From Thermohalobaculum sp038528605 (lineage in GTDB: Bacteria; Pseudomonadota; Alphaproteobacteria; Rhodobacterales; Rhodobacteraceae), in NCBI GenBank assembly GCA_038528605.1, contig JBCBEP010000035.1:1-30056 (forward strand): a stretch of 30,056 nt of DNA. Direction: 5' to 3'. The position numbers and the translations under genes were made by a program. The notes under the pieces are model-generated. The model ran no database searches. It was not told the DNA's origin and was given only the letters and a program-made list of their open reading frames with translations. Below are positions 1-8,695 of this stretch, one piece after another. Each line of letters begins with the position of its first letter. The stretch's first letter is position 1.

Positions 1-636
1 GGCACGATGCTGGATGCGCCGGCGTTGCGCGCCCTGATCGCTGACTGTGCGGCCCACGACACGGCGCTCATCGTCGACGAGATCTATCATGGCATCACCT
101 ATGGCGAAGGCGCGGTCTCGGCCCTGGAGATCGACCGGGACGTCATCGTCGTGAACTCGTTCTCGAAATACTATGCGATGACCGGCTGGCGGATCGGCTG
201 GATGGTGGTGCCCGAGGCGCTCGTGCGGCCCCTGCAGAACCTCGCCCAGAACCTCTTCATCTGCGCTTCGCACCCGGCGCAGGCCGCTGCCCTCGGCGCA
301 CTCTCGCCCGAGGGCGAGGCGGAGGCCGAGAGCCATATGGCGCACTACCGGGCGAACCGGGAGGTGGTGATCGCAGCACTCGCCAGCCTCGGCTTTCGCG
401 ATATCGCCCCGGCCGATGGCGCCTTCTACGCCTACGCGACGCTGCCCGAGGGGTGGGATGACAGCATGGTCTTCTCGAAGCGCCTTCTGGCGGAGCATCA
501 CGTAGCCGCCACCCCCGGGCTCGATTTCGACCCCGTGCGCGGCGGACAGACCATGCGCTTCAGCTATGCGCAGGCCCCCGCGGTGGTCGCGGAGGCCATG
601 GAGCGTCTCGCGGCGATGCTCGACCGCGGCCCCTGA
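1..636 (+). CDS. Pyridoxal-phosphate aminotransferase, class I/II (5'-truncated by window edge)
   Basis: The reading frame is open from base 1, so the N-terminal part lies outside the window; the ATG at 7 is probably internal, because the first residues (GTMLDAP) match the conserved PTGTML segment of fold-type I aminotransferases. The DEIYHGITYG segment carries the conserved Asp that contacts the pyridine nitrogen and the Tyr that contacts its hydroxyl. SFSKYYAMTGWRIGW carries the Schiff-base lysine (codon 166-168). The C-terminal small domain ends in FSYAQ, close to the conserved R-x-S/N-x-A segment that binds the substrate carboxylate. The enzyme transfers an amino group between an amino acid and a 2-oxo acid in the cytoplasm; the substrate cannot be read from this fragment. 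The TGA lies only 4 bases from the 3' end of the convergent rne. Confidence 0.9.
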   Translation, partial: GTMLDAPALRALIADCAAHDTALIVDEIYHGITYGEGAVSALEIDRDVIVVNSFSKYYAMTGWRIGWMVVPEALVRPLQNLAQNLFICASHPAQAAALGALSPEGEAEAESHMAHYRANREVVIAALASLGFRDIAPADGAFYAYATLPEGWDDSMVFSKRLLAEHHVAATPGLDFDPVRGGQTMRFSYAQAPAVVAEAMERLAAMLDRGP

Positions 637-640
637 AGGC

Positions 641-3600
641 TCAGCGCCTCAGCGACCACCAGCCACGACGCTTCGGCTTCGCCGGCTCCTCGGGGACCGG
701 TTCGGGGACCGCGTCGGCGCTGATCCCGGCGGCTGCGCGGCCAGCCTCCGCCGCTGCAACCTCGATGGGCACATCGGGCGTGGGATCGGGCTCTGGCTCC
801 GGCTCGGAGGCCGCCGCGTCGGCCGGGGCAGGGGTCGCCGCCTCTGGCTCTGCCTCTGCCTCTGGCGTGGGCTCAGGCATCGGTTCGACGTCGGCGGTTT
901 CCGTCTCAGTCTCTGGCGCTGCGGTTGCAGGCTCGCCCGATGTCTCGGGCTTTGCCTCAGGCGCAGTGCTCGCCGCTGTGTCGGCGCCGTTGGCGACGGG
1001 AGCCTCGTCCGCCGCTACCGGCGTATCGGCATCGTCCCGCTCGGCCGCGTCATCCACGGCGCTCTGCTGCGTCTCCTCGCGCTCGCGGTCCTCGCCATTG
1101 CCGCCGCGCCGGCGCCTGCCACCGCGCTTGCCCCGGCGGCGCTTCTTGCCGCCGCCCTCACCGTCGTCCCGCGCATCGTCGCCGCGCGCCTCGGAGCGTC
1201 CGTCGCCACGGCCTTCCCCGCGACTGTCGCCGCGACTGTCGCCGCGACCCTCACTCCGATTGTCCCGCTGGCGCCGGCCTTCGTCACGTCCGCCGCCGTC
1301 GCCTTCGGGCACCTCCACGATCTCGGCATCATCGATCAGGTCCGCGCTGCGCTCCGCGCTGATCGCGCTGGCCTCGGCCCGTTCGGGCCTGCGCTCCGCG
1401 CCCTTCACGCGCTCGATCCGGAACTCGGGGCTGACCAACGCCGGATCGCCCAGGAGCTGCACCTCGACGTCGTACCGCGTCTCGATCCGGGCGAGGTGCT
1501 GGCGCTTCGAGTTGAAGATGAAGTTGGCGATATCCATCGGCATCGTGGCCATGAGCTGGCTGGCCCGGCCCTTCACGCCTTCCTCCTCGATCTCACGGAG
1601 GATGCCGAGCGCCATGCTCTCGTCGGACCGGATGAAACCCTGGCCATGGCAATGGGGGCAGGGCTTTGTGGTGGCCTCAAGCATGCCAGGGCGCAGGCGC
1701 TGGCGGGACATCTCCATGAGCCCGAAGCCAGAGATGCGGCCGACCTGGATGCGCGCCCTGTCGTTCTTCAGCCGGTCCTTCATCCGCTTCTCGACCGCGC
1801 GGTTGTTCCGGCTCTCGTCCATATCGATGAAGTCGATGACGATAAGCCCCGCGAGATCGCGGAGGCGAAGCTGCCGTGCCACCTCGTCGGCCGCTTCGAG
1901 ATTGGTCTTCGTCGCCGTCTCCTCGATCGAGCCTTCCTTGGTCGAGCGCCCGGAGTTCACGTCGATCGCCACCAGGGCCTCGGTGATGCCGATCACGAGG
2001 TACCCGCCCGACTTGAGCTGCACCACTGGGCTGAACATGCCGTTCAGGTAGCTTTCCACCTGATAGCGGATGAAGAGCGGCGTATGATCCTGATATTGCT
2101 GCACGTTCTTGGCGTGGCTCGGCATCAGCATCTTCATGTAGTCCTTGGCTTCGCGGTACCCCGCCTCGCCTTCGACCAGGACCGCGTCGATCTCCTTGGA
2201 GTAGATGTCCCGGATCGAGCGTTTGATGAGGCTGCCTTCCTCGTAGATGAGGCATGGCGCCGAGGATCGTAGCGTGAGCTCCCGGATCTGCTCCCACTGG
2301 CGGAGCAGGAACTCGTAGTCGCGCTTGATCTCCGCCCGCGTGCGCTCGGCCCCGGCCGTGCGCACGATGAGCCCCATGCCCTGCGGCACCTCGAGCTCGC
2401 CGACGATCTCCCGCAGGCGCTTGCGGTCGGAGGCGTTGGTGATCTTCCGGCTGATGCCGCCGCCGCGCGCCGTGTTCGGCATGAGCACGCAGTACCGGCC
2501 GGCGAGCGAGAGATAGGTGGTCAGCGCAGCGCCCTTGGTGCCGCGCTCCTCCTTCACCACCTGCACGAGCATGATCTGGCGGGATTTCACGACGTCCTGG
2601 ATCTTGTAACGGCGGCGGCGGATGGCGCGGGCGGCCAGATCCTCTTCCTGCAGGTCCTCGGCGCCGACAGTGTCGATCTCACCGTCTTCAGCCCCGCTTT
2701 CGCCGCTGCCGTCGTCATCTGCCTTGTCGGCATCGCCCGGCGTGTCGTCCTTCCGAGCGTCGGTGCCAGCCGCAGCGTCCGCCGTCTCGTCGGCAGTCTC
2801 GGCGGCGGCGGTCTCCTCGGCCTTCTTGGTGCGTTTGCCGCCGCGCCGGCTGCGGCGTGGCTTGGCCGGGGTTGCAGTCTCGCCCCCGTCCTCCTCCGGC
2901 GCGGCGCTGGCCGGTTCCGGCTCGGCAGGAGCGGCATCGGCGGACACTTCCGCCTCTGCCGGCGCCGCAGCCTCTGCTGGCACCGCAGCAGCCTCGGCCG
3001 ACGTGTCTTCGGTGGCGACAGGGGCTGCCGCACCGGCTTCCGCTTCGCCCTTCGCGGTTTCATCCGCCGCTGGCTCCGTCGCATGCGCTTTCGGCTTGCG
3101 CGGGGCGCGGCGGCGCTTTGGTTTGGGCTTCTCCGCCGCCTCCGCGTCCTCCGCTGCCGGCTCCGCTGCGTCGGAGGGCACGTCGCCGCGCACCACATCG
3201 TCCTCGCCCTCGAGGCCCGCGCTCTCCGCGATCGAGCGGGGAGGGGTCTCGCTGCCATCCTCGCTCTCGGTGGTCTCGCTCGTCGGCTCGACCACGTCGG
3301 GCTCGGGTGCCGGCGCGCCCGCAGCGGCTTCAGGCAGGGGATCGGCAGGGCCATCATCCCCACTCGCGGCCACCACCACGTCCTTGTCCGCCTCGTCCGA
3401 TGGCGCGGCATCGTCTCCCGCAGTCACCGCTTCGCTCTCGGCAGCGTCAGCCGGTGCGTCCGGCGCTTCAGCGGCCACCGCTTCGTCGGCCGGTGTCTCC
3501 GCTGCTCTTTCCGCTGCTTCTTCCGCTGCATCGCCCGCCGGCTTCTCGCCCGCGCCGCTGTTCGGTTCCGGCGCGCCGTCGAGCCCGCCGCCCTCGGGGT

Positions 3601-4168
3601 CGATCACGCCGAAGCCCGCGATGCCGTTATCCTCCGCCACAGGCTGGGCGGAGCGCTTGCCTCTCCGGCCGCGGCTGCGGCGCGACCGGCCACCGCGGCT
3701 CTCTTCGCCGCCGGCATCGCCGTCCTCGGCGCCGTCTCCGGTGCCGTTGGACGCGCTCGCCGCCTCGCCCGACGATGCCTCTTCGCTCTCGGAAGCGCCT
3801 TTCGAGCGGCGCCCGCCACCGCTCCGGCGGTTACGCCCGCCACGGCGGCCCTCATCCTCGTTCTCGGCCTCGCGCGCCGCGATGGCCGCCTCCTCGGCGA
3901 TCAGCGCTTCGCGGTCGGCCACGGGTATCTGGTAATAATCCGGGTGGATCTCGGCGAAGGCGAGGAAGCCGTGGCGGTTCCCGCCATAGTCCACAAAGGC
4001 GGCTTGCAGCGACGGCTCTACGCGCGTGACCTTCGCGAGGTAGATATTGCCGGCGAGCTGCTTCTTGTTGACCGACTCGAAGTCGAAATCGTCAACCTTG
4101 TTGCCGTCCACCACCACAACCCGGGTCTCCTCCGGGTGGGTGGCATCGATGAGCATTTTCTTTGCCAT
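641..4168 (-). CDS. rne: Ribonuclease E
   Basis: Endoribonuclease that starts mRNA decay and matures rRNA and tRNA precursors, and scaffolds the degradosome. The 1175-residue protein begins MAKKMLIDATH, the usual N-terminus. The S1 RNA-binding domain is split: its first half (about residues 37-87, NIYLAKVTRVEPSLQAAFVD) and second half (from about 521, IMLVQVVKEERGTKGAALTT) are separated by about 430 residues rich in Ala, Glu, Asp, Pro, with Arg/Lys clusters. The catalytic core follows: AIDVNSG with Asp736 and VIDFIDM with Asp779 match E. coli Asp303 and Asp346 with the same spacing of 43. CPHC at 837-840 is the zinc link. The tail from about 950 is again disordered and charged, and ends with GWWSLRR, probably a degradosome contact. 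There is no strong ribosome binding site before the ATG. The gene is divergent from amiC. Confidence 0.97.
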   Translation of the reverse strand: MAKKMLIDATHPEETRVVVVDGNKVDDFDFESVNKKQLAGNIYLAKVTRVEPSLQAAFVDYGGNRHGFLAFAEIHPDYYQIPVADREALIAEEAAIAAREAENEDEGRRGGRNRRSGGGRRSKGASESEEASSGEAASASNGTGDGAEDGDAGGEESRGGRSRRSRGRRGKRSAQPVAEDNGIAGFGVIDPEGGGLDGAPEPNSGAGEKPAGDAAEEAAERAAETPADEAVAAEAPDAPADAAESEAVTAGDDAAPSDEADKDVVVAASGDDGPADPLPEAAAGAPAPEPDVVEPTSETTESEDGSETPPRSIAESAGLEGEDDVVRGDVPSDAAEPAAEDAEAAEKPKPKRRRAPRKPKAHATEPAADETAKGEAEAGAAAPVATEDTSAEAAAVPAEAAAPAEAEVSADAAPAEPEPASAAPEEDGGETATPAKPRRSRRGGKRTKKAEETAAAETADETADAAAGTDARKDDTPGDADKADDDGSGESGAEDGEIDTVGAEDLQEEDLAARAIRRRRYKIQDVVKSRQIMLVQVVKEERGTKGAALTTYLSLAGRYCVLMPNTARGGGISRKITNASDRKRLREIVGELEVPQGMGLIVRTAGAERTRAEIKRDYEFLLRQWEQIRELTLRSSAPCLIYEEGSLIKRSIRDIYSKEIDAVLVEGEAGYREAKDYMKMLMPSHAKNVQQYQDHTPLFIRYQVESYLNGMFSPVVQLKSGGYLVIGITEALVAIDVNSGRSTKEGSIEETATKTNLEAADEVARQLRLRDLAGLIVIDFIDMDESRNNRAVEKRMKDRLKNDRARIQVGRISGFGLMEMSRQRLRPGMLEATTKPCPHCHGQGFIRSDESMALGILREIEEEGVKGRASQLMATMPMDIANFIFNSKRQHLARIETRYDVEVQLLGDPALVSPEFRIERVKGAERRPERAEASAISAERSADLIDDAEIVEVPEGDGGGRDEGRRQRDNRSEGRGDSRGDSRGEGRGDGRSEARGDDARDDGEGGGKKRRRGKRGGRRRRGGNGEDREREETQQSAVDDAAERDDADTPVAADEAPVANGADTAASTAPEAKPETSGEPATAAPETETETADVEPMPEPTPEAEAEPEAATPAPADAAASEPEPEPDPTPDVPIEVAAAEAGRAAAGISADAVPEPVPEEPAKPKRRGWWSLRR

Positions 4169-4675
4169 GGGATCTCATGCGCCCGGCCTTGCCCGGCGCC
4201 AGCGCTTCGGCTGCGCGGACGGGCAGGGGGCGAACTCTCTCTCGTGTTGGGCGGGCGAGCGGCCCTGCGCCTCTTGCCGCGCGCCGGCCCGGGGCATTGT
4301 GCCGGGGGCCTTGCTGCGGGGCGTTGGGGGCTTTCGGGTCTCGGCTCGTCATCGCTGTTCCGGTGCGGCGCCCGGGAAGGCGCCAGGGGGTGACGTCGCG
4401 CAGCGGCGCCGTCCTGTCTCAGGGTACCGCCGGACCGGATTTCAGGAAGGCTCGAAAGGGAGCACGCCATCACCGGGCCGGGGTTTGCGGCCGGCAGAAA
4501 GGCGTGGTGACCTGCCTGCGGCGTCACGCTCGCCTTACCAGCGCGCAAGGGGCCTGACAAACGGAAATTGCCCGAAGGGTCCGTGCGCGGGCACGATGGT
4601 TGCGTAAGCACGTTCGTGCTATGGTCCAGCATCGAGGTCGCGGCACAAGCGACCCGTGACAGGCACGAGGCAGAG
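4169..4675. other. Gene-free divergent region between rne and amiC
   Basis: 507 bases with no ORF that looks coding; the open frames here are out-of-frame extensions typical of GC-rich DNA. By position it should hold the rne promoter and a long rne 5' leader on the minus strand, and the amiC promoter on the plus strand. Visible structure includes an inverted repeat of GGCGCC at 4367-4372 and 4379-4384 (6-base loop) and a palindrome at 4607-4620. I could not identify a convincing rne promoter by eye. A long leader would fit the leader-based autoregulation known for rne in other bacteria, but that is inference. Confidence 0.6.
4600..4625 (+). promoter_or_regulatory. Candidate amiC promoter with overlapping palindrome
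   Basis: The sequence AGCACG-TT-CGTGCT at 4607-4620 is a perfect inverted repeat. It runs directly into TGCTATGGT, where TATGGT (4620-4625) with a TG two bases upstream resembles an extended -10 element. A TTGCGT at 4600-4605 is -35-like, but the spacing is only 14 bases, so the -35 is doubtful. The element lies about 50 bases before the amiC ATG. The palindrome could be an operator. Confidence 0.35.
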
Positions 4676-5881
4676 ATGACCATTTGGAGACCAGCGCACG
4701 CGGCGGGCGTGCATCTCCCGGCCATGGTGGCGGGGCTCGCGATGACGTTTTCGGCGGGCCTGCCGGTCGGCGACGCATGGGCGAGCGACGAGCCGCCGGC
4801 GCCGCGGCTCGAGCGCGCCGTGTTGACCGAAGGGCCCGACTATCTGCGCCTCGGCCTCACCATCGCGCCCTCCTACCGCGCGGAGGTGGATGTCGCTGCC
4901 GAAACGGACCGGGTGGTCCTCGCGCTGCCGGACCTCGTGGGGGACGCGGCGGTGCTGGAAGGGGCTGGGCTTGCCCTTGCTTCCGCGGAACAGGGCGTGC
5001 GGCTGGAGATAACGGGCAGCGCTGTCGGAGCGCTTCCGGACCTGCGCGCTCTTACCCCGGCGCTGGGCGAGAGCATGGCCTTCGCCATCGGCGCGCCGGA
5101 CGTGCTTGCCGCCTTGCCCGCGCTGGTGCCGCTGCCGCGGCCGCGCCCCGCAGGGCTCGCTGCCGCCGTCATCGATGCGGCGCGGCCCTTCACCATCGTC
5201 ATCGACCCCGGCCATGGGGGGCACGACCCCGGGGCGGTGGTGGAAGGGGTGATCGAGAAGGAGCTGACGCTGGTCTTTGCCCGCCGCCTCGCCCTGCGGC
5301 TCGCCTCGCTGCCCGACACCCGGGCAGTACTGACCCGCGAAGGGGACCGCTTCCTGCCCCTTGGCGCGCGCCTCAGGCTTGCCATCGCCGAGGGCGCGGA
5401 TCTCTTCCTCTCCCTTCACGCGGATACCGTTGCCGAGGGCGATGCATCGGGTCTCTCGGTCTACACCCTCACGCCGAACCGCCGCGAAGCGGTGGCTGCC
5501 GAGATCACGGCGGAGGCGCCGAGGGACGCGATCATCCGCGGCGTCGATCTCGGCGGGGCAGGGGACGATGTGACCCGCATCCTCGTCGATCTCGCACAGC
5601 GGCGCACGGGCGCCGAGGGCGAGCGCGTGGCCACCGCCATCCTCGAAGGCATGGGCGAGAACGTCCCTCTCCTCACCACACGTCCGCACCGCAACGCGAA
5701 TTTCCGCGTGCTCCACAGCGTCGATTTCCCAGCCATCCTGGTGGAGCTCGGCTTCCTCTCGAACGCGGGCGACCGCAAGCGGCTCACGGATCGGCGCTGG
5801 CAGGCGATGGCGGCGGACAGGATGACTGCGGCCATCGATGGGTGGCGCCGCGGTCTCGCCACAGAAACGGGTCAGGAGTAA
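4676..5881 (+). CDS. amiC: N-acetylmuramoyl-L-alanine amidase, periplasmic (AMIN plus Amidase_3)
   Basis: Zinc amidase that cuts the bond between muramic acid and the stem peptide, chiefly to split septal peptidoglycan. The start chosen is the ATG at 4676: it has GAGG at 4667-4670 and gives a signal sequence ending near GDAWAS; the open frame extends upstream to 4568 without such features. Residues about 35-120 look like an AMIN domain (APRLERAVLTEG, TDRVVLALPDL). The catalytic domain shows DPGHGGHDPGA with zinc ligand His180, IEKEL with Glu194, LFLSLHAD with His248, and ILVELGFLSN with the catalytic Glu357. Length (401 residues) is normal for the family. It is followed 147 bases later by the penicillin-binding protein gene on the same strand, an arrangement that pairs wall cutting with wall synthesis. 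Confidence 0.93.
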   Translation: MTIWRPAHAAGVHLPAMVAGLAMTFSAGLPVGDAWASDEPPAPRLERAVLTEGPDYLRLGLTIAPSYRAEVDVAAETDRVVLALPDLVGDAAVLEGAGLALASAEQGVRLEITGSAVGALPDLRALTPALGESMAFAIGAPDVLAALPALVPLPRPRPAGLAAAVIDAARPFTIVIDPGHGGHDPGAVVEGVIEKELTLVFARRLALRLASLPDTRAVLTREGDRFLPLGARLRLAIAEGADLFLSLHADTVAEGDASGLSVYTLTPNRREAVAAEITAEAPRDAIIRGVDLGGAGDDVTRILVDLAQRRTGAEGERVATAILEGMGENVPLLTTRPHRNANFRVLHSVDFPAILVELGFLSNAGDRKRLTDRRWQAMAADRMTAAIDGWRRGLATETGQE

Positions 5882-6017
5882 TCGTGCAAAGCGATGGTGA
5901 GACTGCCTGCGCAATTGTTTTCGGGCGGTGGAATCGCGTACATCGCGTGCTGCCTGGCACGGTGGCGAAACCGCCTTCGTGCTAGACGGTCGGGATCGCT
6001 CGGGAAGCGCCCAGCAT

Positions 6018-6031
6018 AGGAGAGTGTCTTG
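6018..6031 (+). promoter_or_regulatory. Ribosome binding site defining a TTG start
   Basis: AGGAGA at 6018-6023 is followed by a 5-base spacer and TTG at 6029-6031. An in-frame TAG at 6017-6019 overlaps the Shine-Dalgarno sequence and rules out any upstream start. The GTG at 6024 is out of frame and soon meets a stop. The next in-frame alternatives are CTG 6032, GTG 6053 and ATG 6098, all of which cut into the membrane anchor. Confidence 0.75.
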
Positions 6032-8689
6032 CTGCTTCGTCTGATCGGCACCGTGTTCGCCAGCCTCTCGATCGCCGCCGTGTTCGGCGTGCTCGGCATG
6101 GCCGGGCTTGGCCAGATCTATGGCGGTGACCTGCCGGACCACGACGAGCTGGTGAACTATCAGCCGAAGCTCCTGAGCCGCGTCTACTCCTCCGACGGTC
6201 ACCAGATCGCGGAGTACGCCACCGAGCAGCGCATCTTCGTGCCGATCGACGAGGTGCCGGATCTGGTGAAGAACGCCTTCATCTCGGCCGAGGACAAGAA
6301 TTTCTACGAGCACCCCGGTGTCGACGCCGTGGGCATCGCCAAGGCCATGGGCCGCTTCGCCCAGGCCCGGATGGAGGGGCGGGACGCGCGGATCGCCGGC
6401 GCATCGACCATCACGCAGCAGGTGATGAAGAACTTCCTGCTCGACAACGACCGCTCGATCGAGCGGAAGATCAAGGAAGCGATCCTCGCCGTGCGCATCG
6501 ACGGTGCGCTCAGCAAGGACCAGATCCTTGAGCTCTATCTCAACGAGATCTTCTTCGGCGCCCGCGCCTACGGCATCGTCGCGGCGGCGCAGACCTATTT
6601 CGGCAAGCGGCTCGACGAGCTGAACCCCGAGGAGGTCGCCTACCTCGCCGGCCTGCCTAAGGAGCCGTCAAACCTCCACCCCGTGCGCAACTACGACGCC
6701 GCCAAGGCGCGGCGGAACTACGTGCTGCGCGAGATGGCGGAGAACGGCCACCTCACGCGACAGGAGGCCCATGCCGCGCGCGAGCTGGCGCTCGAGACAC
6801 TGCTTGGCCAGCCCCCCGCGCCTGAGCCGGAGGCCGAGGAAGGTCCGCCAGAGGTCGCGGGGCTTGGCTTCTTCAGCTCCGAGGTACGCCGTCAGGTCAT
6901 CTCCGAATTCGGGCGAAACGCGCTCTACGAGGGCGGCATCACCGTGCGCGCCACGGTCGACCCGCGCCTCCAGACGCTGGCGGGCAACGCCCTCCGCCGC
7001 GGGCTCTACACCTACGACCGCCGGCAGGGCCTGTGGCGCGGACCGGTGGCGCAGGTCGAGATGCCCGATGGCGACGTGCCGGACTGGGATGCCGTGCTGA
7101 AGCAGGTCGATGCGCCGAGGGACATCGAAGGCTGGCGCCTCGCCCTCGTGCTCGACGTGGACGATGAAGCGGCGACGATCGCGATCGAGGGCATCGCCGA
7201 GCCCGCTCGCCTGGAGCTCAACGGGGAGCGCTGGATCAAGGCGCGGCTGATCGACGACCAGCGCGCCGGCGCCCCCCGCCGCGGCGGGGAGCTCTGGGCC
7301 CGCGGCGATGTGGTCTACGTGGAGCAGGACGCCGAGGACGCGGCGGACTGGGACATGCGCCAGCTGCCGGAAGTGCAGGGCGCCTTCATGGCCATGGACC
7401 CGGAGACGGGCCGTGTTCTGGCGCTCTGGGGCGGCTTCTCCTACCAGCAATCGGTCTTCAACCGCGCAACGCAGGCCCTCCGCCAGCCCGGCTCGTCCTT
7501 CAAGCCCTTCGTCTACGCCGCAGCACTCGATGCGGGCTACACGCCGGCAACCGTGGTGAACGACGCGCCCGTGGCCGTGCGCCTCGCGGGGGAGACCTGG
7601 CGGCCGAAGAACTCCGACAACCGCTCCTATGGCCCGATGCCCATGCGCCGCGGGCTTGAGCTCAGCCGCAATCTCATGACCGTGCGCATCGCCCAGCAGG
7701 TCGGCATGCGCAGCGTCGCGGATTATGCGGAGCGGTTCGGCGTCTACGAAGACATGCCGCTCCACCTTGCCTTCTCTCTCGGCGCGGGCGAGACCACGCT
7801 CTACGACATGGTGGCCGCCTACGGGATGTTCGCCAATGGCGGCAAGCGCGTGCGCCCCACCGTGGTGGACCGGATCCAGGACCGGCGCGGCCGCACGATC
7901 TACCGCCACGACCCCCGCTCCTGCCGCGGCTGCACCCAGCCCCAGCTCGCCAGTGCGGAGGAGCCGGAACGCGCCAGCAACGCGGCCGTGGTGATCGATG
8001 CCCAGCCCGTTTCGAACGTCGCGACGCTGCCGGTGCTCTTCGACGAACGTCCGCAGATCATGAACGCCTCCACCGCGCGCCAGATCGTCAGCATGCTCGA
8101 GGGCGTTGTAAACCGCGGCACAGCGAACAAGACCGTGGGCGGCACCGGCCTCCCGCTCGCGGGCAAGACCGGCACGACCAACGATGCGCGCGATGCCTGG
8201 TTCGTCGGCTTCTCGCCCAACCTTGTGGCGGGCTGCTTCATCGGGTTCGACCAGCCGCGCTCGCTCGGCAAGCGGGCCTATGGCGGCACCCTTTGCGGGC
8301 CAGTGTTCAAGGAGTTCATGGTCGCCGCGCTGAAGGGCATGGACAATCTCGGCACCTTCGAGGTCGAGACCTATGACAGCGAGTTCATCACGGTGAAGAT
8401 CGACCGGGAGACCGGCGAGCGCCTGCCCGATTACGCCGTCGGCCCGAACGTGGTCACCGAGGTCTACCGCCGCGGCGAGGAGCCGACGCTCTACGCCGCC
8501 GCCCCGGTGCTGCAGAGCGACGCGGCCCTCTTCGGGTCCGACTTTGTGGGCGGCGCGCTGCCCTACAGCCTCGACGAGCCTATCGAGGAGGACACCCCCA
8601 CCACCGACGCCTCCGGCAACGACCGCCCCCGCCGCCCCAGCCCCCCCTCCGGCGGCACCATCGGCCTCGGCACCGGCGGCCTATACTGA
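6029..8689 (+). CDS. mrcA: Penicillin-binding protein 1A (bifunctional transglycosylase/transpeptidase)
   Basis: Class A PBP that polymerises lipid II and cross-links peptidoglycan in the periplasm, anchored by one N-terminal membrane helix (about residues 5-28). The GT51 domain shows ISAEDKNFYEHPG with the catalytic Glu88 and GASTITQQVMKN. An OB-like insert separates this from the transpeptidase domain, which carries the SxxK motif in PGSSFKPF (Ser489, Lys492), the SxN motif in LELSRNLM, and KTGT (Lys713). The length of 886 residues fits PBP1a. The tail after about 850 is Pro/Asp-rich and probably disordered. A cysteine pair in SCRGC lies in the transpeptidase region. The start is TTG with a good ribosome binding site (see separate entry). 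It probably belongs to a wall unit with the upstream amidase gene. Confidence 0.95.
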   Translation: MLLRLIGTVFASLSIAAVFGVLGMAGLGQIYGGDLPDHDELVNYQPKLLSRVYSSDGHQIAEYATEQRIFVPIDEVPDLVKNAFISAEDKNFYEHPGVDAVGIAKAMGRFAQARMEGRDARIAGASTITQQVMKNFLLDNDRSIERKIKEAILAVRIDGALSKDQILELYLNEIFFGARAYGIVAAAQTYFGKRLDELNPEEVAYLAGLPKEPSNLHPVRNYDAAKARRNYVLREMAENGHLTRQEAHAARELALETLLGQPPAPEPEAEEGPPEVAGLGFFSSEVRRQVISEFGRNALYEGGITVRATVDPRLQTLAGNALRRGLYTYDRRQGLWRGPVAQVEMPDGDVPDWDAVLKQVDAPRDIEGWRLALVLDVDDEAATIAIEGIAEPARLELNGERWIKARLIDDQRAGAPRRGGELWARGDVVYVEQDAEDAADWDMRQLPEVQGAFMAMDPETGRVLALWGGFSYQQSVFNRATQALRQPGSSFKPFVYAAALDAGYTPATVVNDAPVAVRLAGETWRPKNSDNRSYGPMPMRRGLELSRNLMTVRIAQQVGMRSVADYAERFGVYEDMPLHLAFSLGAGETTLYDMVAAYGMFANGGKRVRPTVVDRIQDRRGRTIYRHDPRSCRGCTQPQLASAEEPERASNAAVVIDAQPVSNVATLPVLFDERPQIMNASTARQIVSMLEGVVNRGTANKTVGGTGLPLAGKTGTTNDARDAWFVGFSPNLVAGCFIGFDQPRSLGKRAYGGTLCGPVFKEFMVAALKGMDNLGTFEVETYDSEFITVKIDRETGERLPDYAVGPNVVTEVYRRGEEPTLYAAAPVLQSDAALFGSDFVGGALPYSLDEPIEEDTPTTDASGNDRPRRPSPPSGGTIGLGTGGLY

Positions 8690-8695
8690 CGGTTA

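Noticed and set aside
566..2272. 568-codon plus-strand open frame
   Set aside because: It overlaps the aminotransferase end and lies antisense to rne catalytic-core codons; the composition is not protein-like.
2622..3935. Long plus-strand open frames opposite rne (up to several hundred codons)
   Set aside because: They mirror the low-complexity Ala/Glu insertion of RNase E and translate to Ser/Ala- or Arg/Pro-rich nonsense; GC-rich antisense frames are rarely interrupted by stops.
4568..4675. Upstream extension of amiC to an ATG at 4568
   Set aside because: It would bury the signal peptide and has no ribosome binding site, while ATG 4676 has GAGG at good spacing.
5961..5975. Small hairpin GGTGG/CCGCC in the amiC-mrcA gap
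   Set aside because: Only five pairs with one G-U; expected often by chance in GC-rich DNA.
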